A stretch of DNA of 64,000 nucleotides. Origin: Halorubrum laminariae (GTDB lineage: Archaea > Halobacteriota > Halobacteria > Halobacteriales > Haloferacaceae). The translations under genes and the position numbers were made by a program. The stretch is taken from NCBI RefSeq assembly GCF_024494655.1, contig NZ_JANHDL010000004.1, forward strand, positions 186,001 through 250,000, written 5' to 3'. Below the pieces are notes generated by a model that did not search any database, had not been told where the DNA came from, and was given only the letters and a program-made list of their open reading frames with translations. Of this stretch, positions 60,647 to 64,000 are shown in pieces. Position 1 is the first letter of the stretch. Every line of letters starts with the position of its first letter.

Positions 60647-61957
60647 ATGACAGGATCGGGCAATCTTTCTATTGGTGATATGGTCCGGACTGAAGAGCCG
60701 GCCATATTCCGAAATCGCAAGCTGCTCTCCACGTCCCGCATCGTGGACGAGGATCGTATTGTGGGTCGTGAAGAGCAAATTCAGTCGTACGTCACGCTGC
60801 TTCAGTCGCTCAAGACTGGCGATACCCCGCCCGATATACTCGTCTATGGGCCAAGCGGCACTGGGAAGTCGCTGATCACTCACCGTGTTGCGAGCGAGTT
60901 TCAGACTGTCCTTGCCGAATCTGGAAAGTCTCTGGCTGTAATCGAGCTCAACTGCCAGTGGCTGAATACGAATTATCAGGCCGCCGTCGAACTTGCTGAA
61001 TCTCTCCCCCCAGAAGCGGGCTCGATCACCGTTCAGGGAAAATCGACTCAGAAGGTTCTCAAGGAATTCTTCAAGCGACTCGAGGAGAATTTCGATGCCT
61101 CGTTGGTCATCGTCGACGAGGTCGATCACTTGGTGAATCCGGTCGACAACACAGATGAACCGGCTTATTCGTCTCTCCTGTACCAGCTTTCGCGCGCGGA
61201 GGATCTCACAGATATCGAGACGTTGGGAGTCATCGCAATCACGAACGCTCCCGACTTCGTCGAGGAGCTCGATCCACGGGTTGATAGTTCGTTTAACCCC
61301 CGAGATATCGTCTTCTCCGATTATGACGCGAACCAGCTGAGGCAGATTCTGTACCGCCGTGAAGATGCTTTCGTTGAGGGTGTCCTTTCGGACGACGTCA
61401 TCCCGTATGTGGCGGCTCTCGCGGCACAAGACCACGGCGATGCTCGGAAGGCTGTTGACCTACTCCGCACCGCGGGGGCGCTAGCACTCGATGAGGACGC
61501 CGAGAAAGTATACAAACACCACGTCGACCGGGCTCAAGAAGAGGTCGAGCGCGATCGCCTGCTTGAGCAGGCAAATGGCTACAGCAGTGGGAAGAAACTC
61601 GTTCTGTTCGCGACGGCGGCTGTCCACGCTTGGTCTAGTGATCCGATTGACTCTGTCCCGAATCCTGTCATGCAGCAAGTGTACTCGTTCATGTGCGATA
61701 TAACTGAGTTCTCTGAGAAATCACAACCGACGCTCTCTCGGTATGTTGACGAGTTCGAACAGGGCGGTCTAATCGAGACTTCACATGCTAGCAAGGGGGT
61801 TTCGACCGGTGTTTACCGCCAGATCAAAATGGCTCGTTCTTCGGAATTACTTGTGGAGACTCTCTCTGAGAACGACAGTAGCATTCACGACTTGCTCGAT
61901 GATCGTGAACTGATATCCTCGGTCGTGGATACGAAACTGAACGAGTTCTACAACTAA
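60647..61957 (+). CDS. orc1: Orc1/Cdc6 replication initiator 2
   Basis: A 436-residue protein from ATG 60647. Features: 'IVDEDRIVGREEQIQSYV', Walker A 'YGPSGTGKSLITHRV', 'VIELNCQWLN', Walker B 'SLVIVDEVDHLVNPVDN', sensor 1 'LGVIAITNAPDFVEELDP', 'VDSSFNPRDIVFSDYDA', 'HGDARKAVDLL' and a C-terminal winged helix ('SQPTLSRYVDEFEQGGLI', 'STGVYRQIK'). It is clearly related to but different from the initiator at 32460. Its flanks carry the same repeat family, so the two initiators may share or compete for sites. Confidence 0.93.
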   Translation: MTGSGNLSIGDMVRTEEPAIFRNRKLLSTSRIVDEDRIVGREEQIQSYVTLLQSLKTGDTPPDILVYGPSGTGKSLITHRVASEFQTVLAESGKSLAVIELNCQWLNTNYQAAVELAESLPPEAGSITVQGKSTQKVLKEFFKRLEENFDASLVIVDEVDHLVNPVDNTDEPAYSSLLYQLSRAEDLTDIETLGVIAITNAPDFVEELDPRVDSSFNPRDIVFSDYDANQLRQILYRREDAFVEGVLSDDVIPYVAALAAQDHGDARKAVDLLRTAGALALDEDAEKVYKHHVDRAQEEVERDRLLEQANGYSSGKKLVLFATAAVHAWSSDPIDSVPNPVMQQVYSFMCDITEFSEKSQPTLSRYVDEFEQGGLIETSHASKGVSTGVYRQIKMARSSELLVETLSENDSSIHDLLDDRELISSVVDTKLNEFYN

Positions 61958-61971
61958 CGGGTCTCACCGTT

Positions 61972-62140
61972 CCATTATTCATTGACCCCCCCCCACACCG
62001 TTTTTCCAGTGTTCTTTCCCACATCCATTATTCATTGACCCCCCACACCGTTTTTCCAGTGTTCTTTCCCACATCCATTATTCATTGACCCCCCACATCG
62101 TTTTCCAGTGTTCCTGGCTGGTTCCATTATTCATTGGCCC
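61972..62140. repeat. ORB-like tandem repeat array downstream of orc1-2 (period ~50 bp)
   Basis: Three composite units with starts at 61972, 62025 and 62075 and a partial fourth at 62124. Each unit is CCATTATTCATTGACCCC, a C-run, ACACCGTTTTTCCAGTGTT and TCTTTCCCACAT. The core copies are at 61995, 62045 and 62095 (the last with ACATCG and one T fewer). The same core is found, on both strands, around orc1-1 at 31.9-34.3 kb. Here all copies point the same way. Between the stop of orc1-2 and the converging metallo-beta-lactamase gene there is no coding frame. Confidence 0.8.
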
Positions 62141-62188
62141 CCCTGTTTATTCATGCCACTGTTGTCTGCGGCTCCGGGTTCGGGCCTG

Positions 62189-63820
62189 TCAGCTTCTACT
62201 ACGGCCAATTTCGATGGTGTCACCGGCGGCGATGCCTTCTGTCCCGCCGTTGATCGGCCTGAGTAGGACGTGCTTGCTGGTCACCTTCTCGACTGTCGCG
62301 ACTGTTGTGTCGTCGGTGATCTCTTCTTTGAGTTCCTCGAGGTGCGCGATCGCCGACTCTATTTCCAGGACCCTTTCGGATTTCGGAGCTGGTGGGGTGT
62401 TCTCGGCAGTCGGTGTTTCTGCGACGGCCCCGTCGGTCCGGATTGGTTTCGGCTCCGCACCGGACGTTGTGTTGTACTTCGCATCCACGGGGTGGGATGG
62501 TTTGGAGAAGGTGATCGAGCTCATGTCGAGGCCCTCAGCGGCGAGACTGACGTCGTCAAGGGCGTCCAGCGTGTGGCCCTCGGCGGGACGGAACTCGATG
62601 TTGGACCTCTCCTGTGTGGTCTTGAGGAGGTGTTTTGCCGCCTTGTCCTTGACCCAGAAAGGGGCGACCCACTCGCCGTTGCGGTACAGGGTGTAGCACT
62701 TGCGCTCTCTGGGTGCCCAGACGATCGCACTGTACTTGTCCCGGTATCGCCGGAGTTCTGACCCCTTCTGATGAGTGAGGTAGATCTCTCTCGGGTTCAC
62801 AAGTTCGATGTACTCGTCGACGGTAGTCTCCGTGGGGTGATTGCTGAACCGAAACTGGTTGAGAGTACAGTTGTAGGAACCGATGTCTGCTTCCTCGTCA
62901 CCACTCAGGAGAATGGCTCCAGCGTTCGGATCGTCTTTGATCTGCCTGAAGAGCTTCCTCGCACCTCCTTCTGTGGGCAAGTCCGGTCCAGTGATCGTGA
63001 TTGGATTCTCGGAAAGGACGGCCTCTGGGGCGTACTTCGGGATCGCAGTCACATGAGGCGGGGTGAGGTCGAGTTTATCGAGCATCTTCGCGGCCTTCCC
63101 GACGACGGACACGCCCATCTCGAAGTCGCCCTCTTCAATCGCCGTTCCGAGCACTGTTGCGAAGTGGACGGCGTTCAGTGCTGTAGCCGTCACAAGGGCG
63201 GGCGAACCGGAGAGGCCCTGTCGGATTGTCGTTGCGACGGCCTCCGTGAGGTTGTCCTCAAAGTCTGCCTCTGTTGCGCCTGTCAGAACAACGAGATCGG
63301 CGTCTACAGGTGGGAGACCGGGATATCCGGCAACTGGCCGCCGGGTGAAATCACCCGTGATGAGGATGGATTCAGTTTCCCCGCCGCTCGATAGCTCGAG
63401 GTAAAATCCGATCGCGCCGGGCGTGTGCCCAGCTGGAACGGCAGTGATATCGATCTTCCCGCCAATGGTAACGCCGTCGTCCACCGGGGTGGCAGAGCGT
63501 TTGATCTCTGACTTGTCGATGGCGGTGTCCACAAAGTTGTTCGCGTCGTCGACGGCGACGTCGAGGAGGTCAATGTTTGTCTGAGAGGTGTATACGGGCG
63601 CACCATCTCGCATGTTCTCACCCAGCGTGGCGTAGTGGTCCATGTGGAGGTGGGTGAGCAGGATCCCAGTCAGGTATTCGTCCTGACCGAGCAACCCGTC
63701 AACATCGACCCCTGGGCCGGGGTCGACAAGGAGGTTCACCGACTGTCCTTGGAGAACCCCCTCAACGGTAAGGAGTACACTCGTCTTCGACCGGTTCGCG
63801 TATTGGCATTTGATATTCAT
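62189..63820 (-). CDS. Metallo-beta-lactamase-fold protein (RNase J/beta-CASP-like)
   Basis: A 543-residue protein. The N-terminal half is an MBL domain with 'LTHLHMDHYATL' (H57-x-H59-x-D61-H62), 'PAGHTPGAIGF' and 'ILITGDFTRRPV', the full metal-binding set. The next 200 residues resemble a beta-CASP region ('GNAGAILLSG'-type strand 'AGAILLSGDEEADIGSY', then 'EIYLTHQKGSELRRY'). A basic-aromatic section and a small barrel ('VEKVTSKHVLLRPINGG') close the protein. Relatives are nucleases or hydrolases. Its exact substrate is open; DNA or RNA processing fits its place next to an origin. Confidence 0.8.
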   Translation of the reverse strand: MNIKCQYANRSKTSVLLTVEGVLQGQSVNLLVDPGPGVDVDGLLGQDEYLTGILLTHLHMDHYATLGENMRDGAPVYTSQTNIDLLDVAVDDANNFVDTAIDKSEIKRSATPVDDGVTIGGKIDITAVPAGHTPGAIGFYLELSSGGETESILITGDFTRRPVAGYPGLPPVDADLVVLTGATEADFEDNLTEAVATTIRQGLSGSPALVTATALNAVHFATVLGTAIEEGDFEMGVSVVGKAAKMLDKLDLTPPHVTAIPKYAPEAVLSENPITITGPDLPTEGGARKLFRQIKDDPNAGAILLSGDEEADIGSYNCTLNQFRFSNHPTETTVDEYIELVNPREIYLTHQKGSELRRYRDKYSAIVWAPRERKCYTLYRNGEWVAPFWVKDKAAKHLLKTTQERSNIEFRPAEGHTLDALDDVSLAAEGLDMSSITFSKPSHPVDAKYNTTSGAEPKPIRTDGAVAETPTAENTPPAPKSERVLEIESAIAHLEELKEEITDDTTVATVEKVTSKHVLLRPINGGTEGIAAGDTIEIGRSRS

Positions 63821-63867
63821 GATCTGTGGATAGTCACGTCCTGCTGACTGATCTAACCTTCACGGAC

Positions 63868-63877
63868 CAATTATAAA
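63868..63877 (-). promoter_or_regulatory. TATA box of the metallo-beta-lactamase gene
   Basis: On the minus strand TTTATAATTG, about 52 bases upstream of the ATG at 63820, predicting a leader of about 27 bases. The remaining bases to the window end hold no gene that I can support. Confidence 0.45.
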
Positions 63878-64000
63878 CCCATTTGGGTCAGATCAGCAAT
63901 TCAACTTCTATCACCCCACCCTGAGAGCTAAAAATCTCTCTCCCAGTGTGAGTTTTTAGCCGTCGATTCCGGCAGTCACGTTCTAAAACCGCAACAGCGT

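Noticed and set aside
60557..61435. 292-codon minus-strand frame
   Set aside because: It is antisense to the clearly recognised second Orc1/Cdc6 gene.

Overview
The window comes from a haloarchaeon (class Halobacteria). The predicted proteins are strongly acidic, lipoproteins carry twin-arginine signals, promoters are archaeal TATA boxes, and the information-processing genes (Orc1/Cdc6, PCNA, RPA, a PAN-type ATPase) are archaeal. Two origin-type loci, several mobile or decayed genes, toxin-antitoxin pairs, a defence island and the absence of rRNA or ribosomal-protein genes suggest an accessory replicon (megaplasmid, mini-chromosome or very large extrachromosomal element) rather than core chromosome. 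This is inferred from gene content.

Layout. 0-8.3 kb: 3' end of an XPD/Rad3-like helicase, two small zinc-ribbon genes, a PH-domain membrane protein, a PCNA with a long acidic N-terminal extension, a LamG protein, small membrane proteins, a GIY-YIG-like protein and a CPBP protease. 8.3-21.7 kb: a double-domain DNA methyltransferase, a RecA-fold protein, a VWA/metallopeptidase-like protein, a MoxR-type AAA+ ATPase with an unknown partner, a tandem pair of paralogues, a chemotaxis transducer and a PQQ beta-propeller. 21.7-30.6 kb: mostly unrecognised membrane and soluble proteins, a rhodanese lipoprotein, ThyA and two further surface-type proteins. 30.6-35.8 kb: the replication core, with a PAN-like ATPase, an origin with ORB-like repeats and an AT-rich core, Orc1/Cdc6, a second repeat array and RPA. 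35.9-42.2 kb: HEPN/MNT toxin-antitoxin, tyrosine integrase, DDE transposase and a PemK/MazF module with a 10-bp iterated operator. 42.2-46.6 kb: an AT-richer, decaying stretch with an IS6 copy carrying a nonsense codon, a frameshifted membrane gene, an interrupted zinc-finger frame and a 31-bp inverted repeat. 46.7-59.3 kb: a defence island (AbrB-like protein, DUF499 ATPase, small partner, DUF1156 methylase, PLD-SNF2 helicase, a decayed nuclease and a HEPN protein). 59.3-64 kb: a second Orc1/Cdc6 with the same repeat family, and a metallo-beta-lactamase-fold protein.

How it fits together. The replicon seems to carry its own initiation kit (two Orc1 proteins sharing one repeat family, RPA, a clamp, thymidylate synthase) plus maintenance and defence functions. 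The most unusual signal is a set of four proteins at distant sites (4.3-5.1, 17.1-18.3, 28.7-29.5 and 29.5-30.0 kb) that share a short N-terminal module of about 45 residues with different C-terminal domains (LamG, PQQ propeller, LamG, beta-rich). None has a signal peptide. They look like interchangeable display heads on one docking module, and I know of no described system that matches.
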